From: Antedon bifida
Taxonomy: Eukaryota; Echinodermata; Crinoidea; Comatulida; Antedonidae
Direction: 5' to 3'
Assembly: GCA_963402885.1 (NCBI GenBank)
Contig: OY727103.1
Span: forward strand, 17,882,085-17,946,084
Length of the DNA: 64,000 bases
Of the stretch, positions 1-11,954 are shown piece after piece. Position numbers and translations under genes: made by a program. Under the pieces are notes generated by a model that searched no databases, was not told the origin of the DNA, and saw nothing but the letters and a program-made list of their open reading frames with translations. The number at the start of each line of letters is the position of its first letter. The stretch's first letter is position 1.

Positions 1-2400
1 CATATTAAGATGTTGTAGTTTTCGAGAGAATTTTAATAATGAAGCTAATTTTGATACTTCAATTGAAGATAGGTTAATTCCACTTAAATTCAACTTTTTA
101 CAGGTCAATATCCTACCATGTTCATAACAGGCATCTACAAGACCTCTTATGTTATCAACTGACAGGCTGTAATCAGTAGGCATTAATGGGAAGAATGAAT
201 ATCCATAATCAATGCAAAGTACATTCACCAACTTAGAAAGTGTAACACCATCAATATCTGAAAGATTGTTTCCATTCAAACCAAGCATTTCACTTTTCAA
301 TACCACATTTTCTTTATCACATTCATTCAATAAATCTTTTATAATACTACCTGAAAGATGGCAATTGCTCATATTAAGATTTTCTAGTTGTGGAGAGAAT
401 TTTAATAATGAAGCTAATTTTGATACTTCAATTGAAGATAGGTTAATCCCACTTAAAATAAACTTTCTCCATGTCAATATCGTACCATGTTCATAACAGG
501 CATCTACAAGACCTCTTATGTTATCAACTGACAGACTGTAATCAATAAGCATTAATGGGAAGTATGATAAAAGAGTCTCATTCCAAAGTAGATTCACCAA
601 CTTAGAAAGTGTAACACCATCAATATCTGAAAGATTGTTTCCCCCTAAAATAAGCATGTTACTTTTCAAAACCACCTTGTTTTTATCACATTCATTCAAT
701 AAATCTTTTATTATACTACCTGAAAGATGGCAATTGCTCATATTAAGATGTTGTAGTTGTGGAGAGAATTTTACTAAACAAGCCAATTTTGATACTTCAA
801 TTGAAGATAGGTTAATCTCACTTAAATTCACATATTTCCAATTTAAATTTGTAATATCTTTATGACAGGCATCTGAAAGATCTTTTAAGTTACTAAGTGA
901 CAGGCTATAATCAGTAAATGTGAATTTGTACTGTGTATCAAAAATATTTTTTTTCTTAATTACTAGATTCACAAATTTAGAAAGTGAAACCCCATCAATA
1001 TCTGAAAGATTCAAGTTGTTTCCTTTTATATCAAGTATGCAAGGTTTCAATACCTCTTTGCTTGTATCACATTCATTCAATAAATCCTTTATTATACTAC
1101 CTGAAAGATGGCAGTTACTCATATTAAGATGTTCTAGTTGTGGAGAGAATTTTAATAACCAAGCTAATTTTGATCCTTCAATTGAAGATAGGTTAATCCC
1201 ACTTAAATCCAAACTTTTCCATGTCAATATCCTATCATGTTCATAACAGGCATCTGCAAGACCTCTTATGTTATCAACTGACAGGCTGTAATCAGTAGGC
1301 TTCAATCCACATTCATTGCGATACAAATTATATCTATTATGTTCAAGTAGATTCACCAACTTAGAAAGTGTAACACTATCAATATCTGAAAGATTGTTTC
1401 CCTTTAAAACAAGCATGTCACTTTTCAATACCACATTTTCTTTATCACATTCATCCAATAAATCTTTTATAATACTACCTGAGAGATTGCAATTACTCAT
1501 ATTAAGATGTTGTAGTTGTGGAGAGAATTTAAATAATAAAGCCAATTTTGATACTTCAATTGAAGATAGGTTAATCCCACTTAAATTCAACTTTTTACAT
1601 GTCAATATCCTACCATGTTCATAACAGGCATCTACAAGACCTCTTATGTTATCAACCGATAGACTATACTCAGTAAATATGACATACATGCAATTCTTTA
1701 GATTCATCAACTTGGAAAGTAAAACCCCACTTATATCTGAAAGATTGTTTCTCATTAGAACAAGAATATCAGGTTTCAATACCACATTGTTTTTATCACA
1801 TTCATTAAATAATTCTTTTATAATACTACCTGAAAGATTGCAATTACTCATATTAAGACATTGTAGTTGTGGAGAGAATTTTAATAAACAAGCCAATTTT
1901 GATCCTTCAATTGAAGATAGATTAATCCTACTTAAATTCAACTTTTTCCATGTCAATATCCTACCATGTTCATAACAGGCATCTACAAGACCTCTTAGGT
2001 TATTAACTGATAGACTATACTCAGTAAATGTGAATTCATCATCATGCGATGTATCGACATTCATTACATTCACCAACTTGGAAAGTAAAACCCCACTTAT
2101 ATCTGAAAGATTGTTTCCCTTTAGAACAAGCAAGCCAGGTTTCAATACCACATTTTCTTTATCACATTCATTTAACAAATCTTTTATTATACTACCTGAG
2201 AGATTGCAATTACTCATATTAAGACAACATAGTTGTGGAGAGAATTTTAATAAACAAGCTAATTTTGATACTTCAATTGAAGATAGGTTAATCTTACTTA
2301 AATTCAACTTTTTCCAATTCAAATTTGTACCACGATCATGACAGGCATCTACAAGATCTTTTAGGTTATTAACTGATAGACTAAAGTTACTAAATGTGAA
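1..2400 (-). repeat. In-frame LRR supra-repeat inside the NLR exon (at least six ~123-residue modules)
   Basis: Within exon 2 of the NLR the LRR region is a tandem array of large modules. Spacings between equivalent points are 369, 369, 381, 378, 351 and 366 bp, all multiples of three. Each module contains about three leucine-rich segments: one with core LNMSNCxLSGSIIKDLL, one with GNNLSDIxGVxLSKLVN, and one with KLNLSxINLSSIExSKLA. A more variable linker carries YSLSVDNIRGLVDACYEH. Modules are nearly identical in the scaffold, and differ mainly in a short stretch after the second LRR, where length also varies. This pattern points to recent unequal exchange of whole modules within one exon. 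Confidence 0.88.
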
Positions 2401-5400
2401 TGCTAATTCATCATCATAATCATCATAATCATCATAATCATCATAATCATCATAATCATCATAATCATCCATTAGATTTACCAACTTAAAAAGTGAAACC
2501 CCATTTATATCACTTAAATCATTTTGTTCAAGTTGAATGTTTATATTAACTGGTAAGATATTTTCACCCAAAACCTGGTTCAATGTCACACCAGTTACAC
2601 TGTAAGGTAAAAAACACAGCATTTTAAGGTTAGGTGAATATTTCAACAAATGAAACAAGAATTCAGGACTCACTGACTTGTCAACTGTTAAATTTGTGAA
2701 GCCAGTGTATTGAAGTTGAAATTTGTCCATTTCAGTTAAGAGGATATCAATCTTGTCTTCAAAAAAATCCAAGGATGATATATTATATTTATATGGATAA
2801 TCGTACCATTTCCCATGTGTGATTATAAATAAATGAACTAACATAGCACAACAATTGGTTCGTTTATTGGCTTCTGACTCCTTAATATCTGAAAGCCAAG
2901 ACTTAACATGTGCATCAAAGTTATAGTTTTTAAGGCATCTGCTCATAAGTTGTATCAAATGTTCATTTTCTTCTATTTGAGTTGCTCTTTCCTCGTCCAT
3001 ATTACTCTCAGGGTCAAAAGATAAAATATATCTAAATGACTCTGACATTTCTGCACATGTTTCTTTCAGTTCTTCATCACTTGATGTTTTTGTATCTAAT
3101 TCTTCTATTACAGAATGATTATCTTCTGCCTTTACATATGTGAAATATTTTGCTAGTGAATGCAAATTTGAAGCTTTCACTTTCAACCAATGTTTCATAA
3201 ATTTACCAGCATCAGCACCTAGAAATCCTATAGTGAATATGATTGTCATATGTAGATATTTATTAGATATTATCAAGTCACATTCCTCCTCGTTTAATTC
3301 CTGACACTTTTCAGCGAGATAAAACCCTGCTAATGCCTCTGAAACTAACTTGTGTGGTGGGGCAAACATCTCATTTTTATCACTTTTACTAAGAGGTGGA
3401 TTTTTGTAAACAAATCCAATTTTGAGTGCCAAGTCCACTATTGATTTATCAAACATAGTTGTGAACTCATACTTGTCAATGATCAGTTTATTTGTCTTTA
3501 GTCCTTCATAGATCCATTGACCTAATGCTATTATTGCAGTTTTATATTCAACTGGAATTCTTTCAAAACTGGCAATTTCAGATTTATTTTCGTCACTATT
3601 TACCTTGGATAAATATTGATTTAAAGTACAACAAATTAGTTCTTTGAAAAGATCTGATAAGTCATCCGAAAGGTTTCCGGAGTCTTCCCATATTTTGCAT
3701 ATCATAAGTAATAACAAAGGAGATGAACACAATTCAAATACTGAATGCTCTTGTCTGTGTCGATTATAACATAATTTCCTAAATAGCCTTTCCCCTAAAT
3801 CCTTATTATTTGCAAAATATCTATTAATGTAGGTCTCTATACTTGTTACACTGAATCCATTTACCTCCACATGCACATCACATTTATCAATAAATTTTGC
3901 AGTGTTTTCAGGTCGGGATGTTATTATTGTGGTGTTTTTAAAATCTGTATTTGTAAACAGGACTAAAGGATCACCAGCACCTTGCTGCAACTCATCTAAT
4001 CCATCTAACAGTAACATTATTTCATCCCCATGGTTGATTATGAATGTTTTAATTAACTGTACAGACTCTTCATCGCTTCTAGTACCGATACAAATAGTAA
4101 ATGTTTCAAGATAATCTATATTAATAATAATGGCATCTAAGATTTTCTTTCCAGCCTGTAAGTCTCTGATATTTACTAGAAACACTATTTTATCAGAAAA
4201 TGTTTTATCTTTACCAGTAGCCCAGTTATAAGTAATGTATCTAAGAAGGGTTGTTTTTCCCATCCCCCCTTTACCTGTAAATATGATTTTATGAGCATTT
4301 TTATCTTTTATCATCACCAATATCTCTTCCAATGTTTTAGGTATTTTTTCTTTCTGGTCATATTGGCTTCTGTTCTGTTTTGTAGCTTCTGCTTGATTCT
4401 CTTTCTTACTTGATTGTACTAACTTGAGATCAGTGAATAACTCTTTAATATCGAGGTCCTCAAGAACTGCTGTTTCCAATTTGTTAAAATCTTTATATAA
4501 TTCTTGTTGCTTTTTTTTCAGGTATTGTTTAACTGTTAAAAAGAAGATACATAAAATTGTGTTCCTTACTAAAAACTGAATGGTACAAAGATTATTTGCA
4601 CACCTGCTTGTATTCTTGCAATTTGATTGGTTAATTACACATCACATGTCATTTGGAATTAACCCTACCTATCTGAAAAGTGATACCTATGGTAATAATT
4701 AACACACTCTAATGCACCTTCAGCTTTCTTTAAACATTTTGAGGATTTTTGCGTGTTTCGAAATCAACTTGTTGTGTGCGCAGTCTATAACTGTTCTATT
4801 CAGCATCCAAAGTTGGAGCACTGCCTTTTTAATGGCCTAGCTTCCTGGCCTAGCATTCTTGAATGATTTTATGAGGAATCAATTGAATGATAGTAGGTGT
4901 GTTTATTAAACAAAAATTAATGTTTTGTTTTTGTTGAATGGAGAGAATATTTTATTCAGTGAATTCATTTTTTAGCAGTGAAATGTATTCTAGTTCGAAA
5001 ATAATTAAACGGAAATAAACAAAAGAACAAAACAAATAATTTTTTTTAAGAATAATAATAAAATTGGTATTTTGTAACGAAGGCTCATTCACAAACAAAA
5101 TGTGTTCTTCCACAAGGAATGAAAGAAATACAATGCAATTACAGAATTCATGGTAAAACTCCAAATGTCATACTATGTACCTCAAATACTATTATATTAA
5201 AAATCATGACTACAGCTATTCATACGAAAAACAACAAATAGAATTCTTCATTGTCATAACTCACTTCTTGTTTCTTGTGATTGGAAAGCCTTTTTCTGTG
5301 GTGGATGATCTTCACAATCAGAGGAACTTTGGTCCAATTTGTGCTTGTTTGATTTACCTTCAAATTCTACACCTAAAGTAAGAAGATAATTTGTAAAATA

Positions 5401-6261
5401 TGAATCACCGTATATTCTTCAATCTTACCTGATGAAACAAGAGGTTTTTTTTTTACTATAAATGTTACCAATAAATTATGTGTTTCCAGAAATTCGTTTT
5501 ATGTTTATTTGTATGAAGACAAAAAAATAGTTTTCCCAATTGATATTTAACAATAATGATATACTTTGTTATTTGCCCTGTTGATGAATAGATTTTACAG
5601 CTTCATTTGGTGGGTAAAATTAGAATTTAAATTGACAGAAACAGTTGCATCTTTCAAAGAAATGTAACAACATTTTTATTTTATATAAAGGAATTTCTTT
5701 TTAAAGAATATATATTATATACGTACCTCTTTCTAGTAATATGTTTCTTGCACGTGGTCCAAGGCAACAAGCAAACCTTTTTATTTTGTCTGGTTTATTG
5801 ACTAAATGTTCATTAACCTCTAGGTAAAGTACTGCTTTCCAAATATTGTCAAAATTAACATTTTCAAGTTGATAGTTAGCAATAACAGCATCAAACCCTT
5901 CTTGGTCAACTTGTCTCAATGCCTTAAACAGTGTTCTCCTATAAGGTGACAACTGTTTATAATCATCAGTTCTTTGTTCACTATCTTTCATATATCGACT
6001 GACAAGAATTTCAGCATCTTTAAATTCTGATATTTTAGAAATCTCTAATAAAAGTTGAGCTTTAATAGGAGTGATATCACCTTTATTTTCTAGAGCATTA
6101 AATAAATTATGTGAGTTGAAGTCTTTTCTGGTGATGTCTCCTACAGGTAAATGTTCAAGTAGTAAGATTTGCAACCAAGTGTATTTTTCTCCTTTATAGT
6201 ATTTACTGAGATCAGCTTTCAATTCCGAAAATGCTTTCTTTTTACTGTCAATGTCAGTCAT
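1..6261 (-). CDS. NLR-type immune receptor (death-fold, NACHT, LRR), 3' end outside window
   Basis: This encodes a STAND-class NTPase receptor of the NLR family, expected to be a cytoplasmic pattern-recognition or signalling protein. Exon 1 (6261-5727) begins at the only good ATG and encodes about 178 residues. Its first ~95 residues look like a DED/death-fold domain, and residues ~105-175 like a second helical bundle. A GTACGT donor follows. The 1.2-kb intron ends in a pyrimidine-rich acceptor. Exon 2 begins at 4532, and the phases match (1 nt plus 2 nt). Exon 2 stays open to the window edge, about 1,510 residues. It carries a Walker A motif GKGGMGKTTLL (about residue 265), Walker B LLLDGLDEL (about 350) and then LRRs. 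The internal frame is constant: the module landmark falls at positions 1, 370, 739, 1120, 1498, 1849 and 2215, and the P-loop at 4261, all in one frame. No stop was seen, so it looks intact. The family is certain; the exact N-terminal domain type (DED versus death) is inference. Confidence 0.9.
2410..2469 (-). repeat. 9-bp microsatellite coding (Asp-Asp-Tyr)n in the NLR
   Basis: Six to seven tandem copies of the 9-mer CATCATAAT lie in the NLR coding frame. On the minus strand they encode consecutive Asp-Asp-Tyr triplets at the junction between the first LRR segment and the module array. The same place in the other modules holds short, mostly acidic or aromatic variable sequence. Confidence 0.85.
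4533..5726 (-). other. Intron 1 of the NLR gene
   Basis: This 1.2-kb stretch separates the death-fold exon from the NACHT-LRR exon. It is AT-rich. Small reading frames in it have no recognisable similarity. The donor on the minus strand reads GTACGT and the acceptor follows a T-rich tract ending AACAG. No transposon was recognised inside it. Confidence 0.75.
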
Positions 6262-6496
6262 TTTACAAACAAATCTGCAAATACAAAAATACTAATACTA
6301 TTATAGTCATTCCTTGTTGTGTGTGGATACGTTGAAATCCGTTATTTTAGGCTTATCTAGAGGATTCTAGTTATGTTTAAGAAACGTTATTTTAGGCCTA
6401 GAATAGAAATAGTGACATGTTGCAAATCGTTATCCTAGCGTGCTAGGATAAAAACAAGTACACACGCCGTAGGTAGTTTACTCCGTTAGGTGTACG

Positions 6497-7810
6497 TTGT
6501 GTAACAATACAATTGTTAGTTGGCACTATGCCAAAATCATAGTGCATACAGTGCAAGGGTCCCCGTGCTACAGTACGACCAAGTGGGATCGGCACGTTGA
6601 TTGCTGTTCTTGTAGCGAGGAGGCTCCGTGCGATATCTGTGTCCGATGGACGCCTGCGAAGTTTGCGTCGCTACCTAAGCCTCGGAATCGTGTGGAGGTC
6701 ACTGACCCCACACCGTGTGTAACTCAGGAAACAGTTGTTAGTCAGCCTACACCTGCACACGAGAATGCTCCTCCCGCGATGCATGCATCCGCTGCAGCTG
6801 CGGCCGATCCGGATGTACTCTCCCCGGCGGTCATGCAAGCTATCTCGGCAGCGGTGAGAGCGTTGCCTAGGGAGATGCCCTCTGCAACCTCTCCTCATAC
6901 CGGCCCTCCCCAAGTTCCGTACATCGAACTTCGGCCCCCGCCTCAGACGTCTGTGTCTGAGGGCCCGTCCATCGTCAGAGGGTATGAGTCCGATTTGACA
7001 ATGGTCACGCTCTCCGATGAGGAGCGCGCGAGAGAGCGTGAGGGACCGGAGGGTGAGGGCCTGCAGGCATTAGTGCTTTGTACTGTCCTGGCGGTACTCA
7101 AGTTTCTTGGAGTCGACTATGCGCCATTGACGAAACGTTTTTCGACGTTCGGTCTGCGCACGCCGCTGAAGAAGACCTCCACATGCCCGATTGTGCCGCT
7201 TGATCCTGAGCTTATAGATAGGATCGAGCTTATAGCTAAGGAACCGAAGATTCCTAAGCCTGCGCCTTTTGTTCTCGGAGCGGCCTTTCCAGTGCCTACT
7301 CAGCAGTTTGAACAATATATCACGGCGCCCGTCATTTCGGACGGGACGGGTCCGCGAAGACCAAGGCTTAGACGCAAGTAGGTCAAACTTTCTTAGTGCG
7401 GAGCGCGCTAGGTCTGAGGAGGTTCTGTCAACTGTTGACAGAGCGGCCCGCGAGACGATTCGAGCTACGTCGATGATGGGATATCTTCTTTCCTTCAGGC
7501 CGATTTCCGACGCTTCACGTCTGTCGACTCCTTCGGCGCCCGTGATCTATTCTTCGGGTCATTCTCACATAGAGAAGACAATTGGGCCCGGGAGAGGGAA
7601 GCTCGTCACGAGACTCGAGCTCGGATTCATCAGGCGAGTCGACAACGTTCTAGATCAAAGTTGACACGGCCGCCTCCCCCTCCCCCTTCACCGGCTCAGC
7701 CTGCCTTTCAGGCTTCAACCTCCTACCCACAAAATAACAATCCCCACAGTGGTGGTGGAAGAAAAAGCGGCCGCCGCGGTGGCGGTGGGCGCTCGGGTAA
7801 TGCGAGGCGC
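6497..7810 (+). pseudogene. DIRS gag-like region, frameshifted
   Basis: A 294-codon frame (6497-7381) starts with a short cysteine cluster (CCSCSEEAPCDIC). It continues with Ala/Pro-rich sequence and an acidic segment, the composition seen in gag-like proteins of DIRS elements. The region then continues in a second frame (about 7380-7490, with AERARSEEVLSTVDRAAR) and a third frame ending in basic, proline- and glycine-rich sequence (7490-7815). At least two frameshifts therefore interrupt it. The first codon chosen is the first ATG in the frame; the true start may differ. Assignment as gag rests on position before the RT and on composition, not on a diagnostic motif. Confidence 0.6.
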
Positions 7811-7876
7811 CGGTGACGCCCTCAAGGTGCCCGTCCTCACGGCGGAGGACGGGGTGGTGGGGTCGCCTACTTCAGT

Positions 7877-8616
7877 ATGCGCAGGTTTGGACCTTTACTA
7901 CAGACAAATGGGTTCTCAAATGGGTACGCCATAGAGTTCACGAGTCCGCCGCTGTACGGCGGTCCTCGACCAACAAGGGTTCCATCCGAACCGGTAAAAA
8001 GACAGGCGCTCATGGAGGGCCTCTCTGCACTTCTCCGCAAAGGAGCGGTAGTGCCGGTAAACAAACTCTATGCGTCCCCGGGACACGAGTCCACCGTTTT
8101 TCTCGCCGAGAAGAAGTCCGGTGACTGGCGACCCATATTAAATCTGCGGAGTCTGAACAAACGGTTCATCCGTCCCCGCAGGTTCAGAATGGAGACAATA
8201 CCATCCATCTTGCTGGGGCTGCGGTGAGGCGACTGGGCGGCGTCAATAGACTTGAAAGATTTCATGTACCTATTGCGGAGCAAGACCAACGTTGGTTGCG
8301 CTTCCGGATTCACGATCGTGTTTACCAATTTGTTGCGTTGCCGTTCGGGCTGTCTACAGACCCACGTGTGTTCACACGCCTAGTCAGGACGCTTGCGGCG
8401 TTCTTCCATCAGAACGGCATACGCATCCTCATGTACCTAGATGATTGGTTGATCGTGGCCCAGTTTCGGGACCTGCTACAAAACCATCTTGCGCAGGTCC
8501 TTCTCTTAACGGAACAGGCAGGATTTATCATAAACCGAGAGAAGTTGTGCCTTCTGCCGACACAGACTCCGGTTTACCCCGGTGCAGAAATCGATCTTGT
8601 GACGGGCTTACAGTAA
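7877..8616 (+). pseudogene. DIRS reverse transcriptase, frameshifted, RNase H missing
   Basis: The first frame (7877-8227) has the DIRS/Ngaro-type N-terminal RT block: basic and Gly/Pro-rich sequence, then FLAEKKSGDWRPILNLRSLN and METIPSIL. A stop and frame change near 8225-8255 interrupt the first catalytic block, of which IDLKD is readable. The second frame (8224-8616) has the block ending VALPFGLSTDPRVFTRLV, and the catalytic box YLDDWLI. RT would normally copy the element RNA in cytoplasm or nucleus. This copy cannot make a full enzyme because of the frame breaks. Confidence 0.85.
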
Positions 8617-8629
8617 TTTACATAAGGCC

Positions 8630-9215
8630 ACTCTGTACAACCTTTCGCTTAAGACGGCATTCTTGCCGGCGGTGGCGTCATGCAAACGCTGAGGCGAATT
8701 ACACGCTCTCTCTCCTTAGAACCAGGCCATATCAGGTTCGGCTAGTTTTCAGGAAGGACTTCCTAGCTAAGACGCAAACGTTGAATTTCTCGCCGCCCGC
8801 CGTATTCGTCCCCACCATTGCCTCAATTTCAGGGGTTGAGGAAGACAGGTTCTGGTGTCCTGTTAGAGCGATTAAGATCTACATCAACAGAACCAGAGCT
8901 TTGCGGGATGGTGTGTCACACCTGTTTATCGCTTCGGTGTCCCCATTCCGTCCGGCAGCAAAGTCAACGATCGCAAATTGGATTGTTGCAGCAATTCGCG
9001 CTGGATACGAATCCTCGGACACTCCTCCTCCTGCGCATATGCACCAGGTGCGTGGCGTATCCACATCTTGGGCGTTGTTCACGGGAGTCCCTCTCCCTGA
9101 CATTCTGAAGGCGGCTTGGTGGCGGACGCAATCAACGTTCACTTCGTTTTATCTATCGGATGTATCCGCTAACCAGGCACCAGTGGCGACCTCAATTCTG
9201 AAGCCTCGTCTTTAG
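8630..9215 (+). pseudogene. DIRS tyrosine recombinase, N-terminally truncated
   Basis: The frame that ends at 9215 carries the C-terminal catalytic half of a DIRS tyrosine recombinase. It contains CPVRAIKIYINRT, then an HQVRG box (His and the second catalytic Arg), then FYLSD with the candidate nucleophilic tyrosine. In DIRS elements this enzyme inserts the circular DNA copy without target-site duplication. It is joined almost directly to RT sequence, so the start of the recombinase, and probably the RNase H, were lost in one deletion. The first ATG of this frame lies inside RT territory and is not a credible start. Confidence 0.85.
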
Positions 9216-9310
9216 GTACGTATTCTTCACTTACTTGTCGCCCGCCGCCGACTATGTTTAGTCCGGTGCTAGACTGGCTATATTGTTGGTAAGCAGGCAC
9301 GAAATAGACT

Positions 9311-9607
9311 ACACAAACCAACAGTGGTGTTGGTAGTCTATGAGTGCTGCTTACCTTGATAAACGCCCTCCCGCCGTCCCCACTGACAAGTGTACACATG
9401 AAATGATAATGCTACTACGTTGGATGGCTCCCTCTTGAGGGCGTGGTTACGGATGCGTGCATTTTCCGGAAGGGGTGCTATTTTGTATATACAGATTTTT
9501 CTTTTTCGTAAATTGTATCCTCTCTTCGGAGAGAGAGGCTATATTGTCGGTTTATCCAGGTAAGCAGCACTCACTAACAGACTACCAACACCACTGTTGG
9601 TTTGTGT
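9311..9607. repeat. Inverted complementary arms at the 3' end of the DIRS element
   Basis: A 46-nt segment at 9311-9356 recurs in reverse complement at 9558-9607, with one short insertion difference. Both contain the core CAACAGTGGTGTTGG. The ~200 nt between them is unique. DIRS elements carry a terminal inverted repeat and an internal complementary region near their 3' end, so these arms probably mark the right boundary. Confidence 0.7.
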
Positions 9608-9619
9608 AATTTAGGCCAA

Positions 9620-11950
9620 GAATAACCAAAATTTGGTCTCTGTATGTGGTAAAAATTGTGTGTACTTTTAGGCAGGAGATGTTTAAAAATATGAACCTCT
9701 ACACTGTAGGTCCTCGGAAACACTATTTTACCCTTTAATACAACCTTGTGCTGACCTTTAATCTATCTAAGACCGCACTAAGCTAGCCTATCTATAGATA
9801 GGGTATATTTAGAGCCTACAAACAGAGAACATAGACGCAAAGTACTTCTATTTTGATCATAATTAAACCATACAATATACATTTAAGTCAAGGAATTTCC
9901 GGGTTATGTTTTCAAAAATGTAAGGAAAATATGTTTATAAATAATTGTGAAAATAACAAAACTTACGTGCTGCACTGAATCTACAGTATATCAAAGATTT
10001 TGTGAAGGGAATTGTGGAACACCTCATACAATAGGTTTCCTAAAAAGTAAGTTTTAGTCTAAAAATCCACCTTGTTTTTCTGAATTTTTCTACATAGCAA
10101 TCTTGTTTTTCTGCCTGGCATCTAGCCATCTTGTTTTCTACCTGGTTTAGCACATAACGCTACTGTACATCAATAGACTTACATTGCCTATAATTATGTT
10201 TATTGTTATGCAAAGTGCCAACTCCCTTTTTACTGCGTTCTGTGAGTTACAAAATCAGTCTTGCGTATTATTCTATTTAATAAAAAAATTGATAGGCTTA
10301 TAATACATTCAGTTTCAATCAATTGTATAAAGAAACCAAGCTATGCTATTCATATATGCAATACAGTAAATTGTTATGAGGCCTATGTAATTATAGACAG
10401 CGCACTCTACAGGTAGCTTTTCAATCACGCATTATTCACTAGCCTAGGGCCTCACACAATTTCAAAGCCTCTACTGTAGTCTACCTTGAATATTATGAAG
10501 CTATGAAAGCTATGCATAAAAAAATTAGGATTTTGTAATGTAATGTATTTTTGATACTAAATAATGAGTTCCTGGCAACATAGAGAGAAATAAATTTGAT
10601 TCTCGCCTATACAGTAAAATGTGCGATAAGTAAACAATATATTTATTATATATATATATATATTTTTTTTAGTATTTCGTATCATCCATGAAAATTATGA
10701 AATGAAGGTATAAATCTTGAGTACTTCATGTGTATTGTCTCAAACAAGATGTAATTAGAAAGTTTAAATCAACTTTCAGCACTAGGAGAAAATTCCACAT
10801 ATCTTGTATTTTTTTTACATGAAACATATGTCTTCATCAGAAATCCTGTAACGGTAATAATAATTACCTACCTGTGAGCAGAATATTTTGATTACACTAG
10901 TAATCTAGAACCTACTGTATGGCAAACATGTGAGTAGAGATGAGTTGTTTGTGTTTCCATGGAGAAAAGCTGGTTGTGAGAAACCCAGACTGATTTAGAC
11001 TCTGTGTGACATGTCTGTGTGTGCAGAAAAGGAAAATGAAAAGAGCCTAGAGAATGATGATTGGCTTAAAGCAAAGCCATATATATAAAGAGTTACGACA
11101 TTGGGTTAAAGTCATGTGATACCACTAGATGGTGAATTATCAATGTGCAAAGCGTACAGAAGTACTTGCGGCAAAGAATAATTACGCGAGTGTGCACTAG
11201 TACTTTATAAAGTTCGATTGATTGATTTTGGAATGAAACATCTCATAAATACGTATTATAATAACAATTATGGAATATTTTAAAATTCATAATGCATGCT
11301 TTGCTTACTAATAAAATAAACTGGCGTGGATATATTTGTTAATAATCTGAAAAGGGTATGAACAATATTAAAATAATAAAGGCAAATTATTACAAATGAA
11401 ATGATGAACAAGTCATGAAATTTAAAAGTTGGCGGTGCAGTTTGTGTCAAAATAGCTTTTAATCAATCCAATGTTGATTGTATACAGTATTGATTGACAA
11501 AGATAAAGGAATCATCTATGCTGAGTTTTGATTCAATTAAAGTTTTAGAGTGAGCCCTCTATTGACACAGATAAAGGAATCACTTATGCAGAGTGCTGAT
11601 TGGCTTAAAGTTGTAAAGTGGGACCTCTATTGATAAAATCGAGGGTCTGGGTCTGTGAGATGAACCAGTAAACTGGTACTCTTCCGAAATAAAGTGGACA
11701 CACGCTATACGTCTACTTTGTATGTCCAATTTTTAAGTTCTTATCTGAGAAATAACATTGTCCCCACAATTTTGTTTGTATTTGCTTTTCCATGCATCTA
11801 CATACATGGGTAGAAATGGGTATAAAATGACCTGAATAGCACATGGCCAGTATCTTATATGGCCAATATTAGATGTTTAAACATTTTAAACTTTTTTAAT
11901 TTTCAGTAATCCTGTCAACATTCTCAATTTGGAAAGAAGTATGCTCATAA
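9620..11950. other. Intergenic AT-rich stretch without a recognised gene
   Basis: No reading frame with recognisable similarity was found on either strand. The region holds a short (TA)n tract near 10650, scattered TAGGCCTA-like motifs, and a small direct duplication described separately. Confidence 0.6.
11493..11629 (+). repeat. Two-copy ~69-bp tandem duplication
   Basis: Two adjacent units each start with ATTGACA, contain GATAAAGGAATCA and end CCTCT. They differ at about one position in five, so this is an old tandem duplication. Confidence 0.65.
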
Positions 11951-11954
11951 AACG

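Larger units (their letters stand above)
6430..9610 (+). mobile_element. DIRS-like tyrosine-recombinase retrotransposon, degenerate and internally deleted
   Basis: The element carries, in order, a gag-like region, a DIRS-type reverse transcriptase, a tyrosine recombinase and a 3' region with complementary arms. That order and the recombinase in place of an integrase are diagnostic for the DIRS order. GC content is clearly above the surroundings, which fits recent arrival of a foreign-composition element. Coding frames are broken at several points (about 7375, 7490, 8225-8255 and 8617). The RNase H region normally found between the RT and recombinase is absent: RT ends at about 8616 and recombinase sequence begins at once. 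The left edge is approximate because no clear terminal repeat was found there. The element points away from the NLR, whose ATG is at 6261. Confidence 0.85.

Noticed and set aside
212..2341. Series of ~100-codon plus-strand frames in the first 2.3 kb
   Set aside because: They are antisense shadows of the repeated LRR modules of the minus-strand NLR, repeating with the same period.
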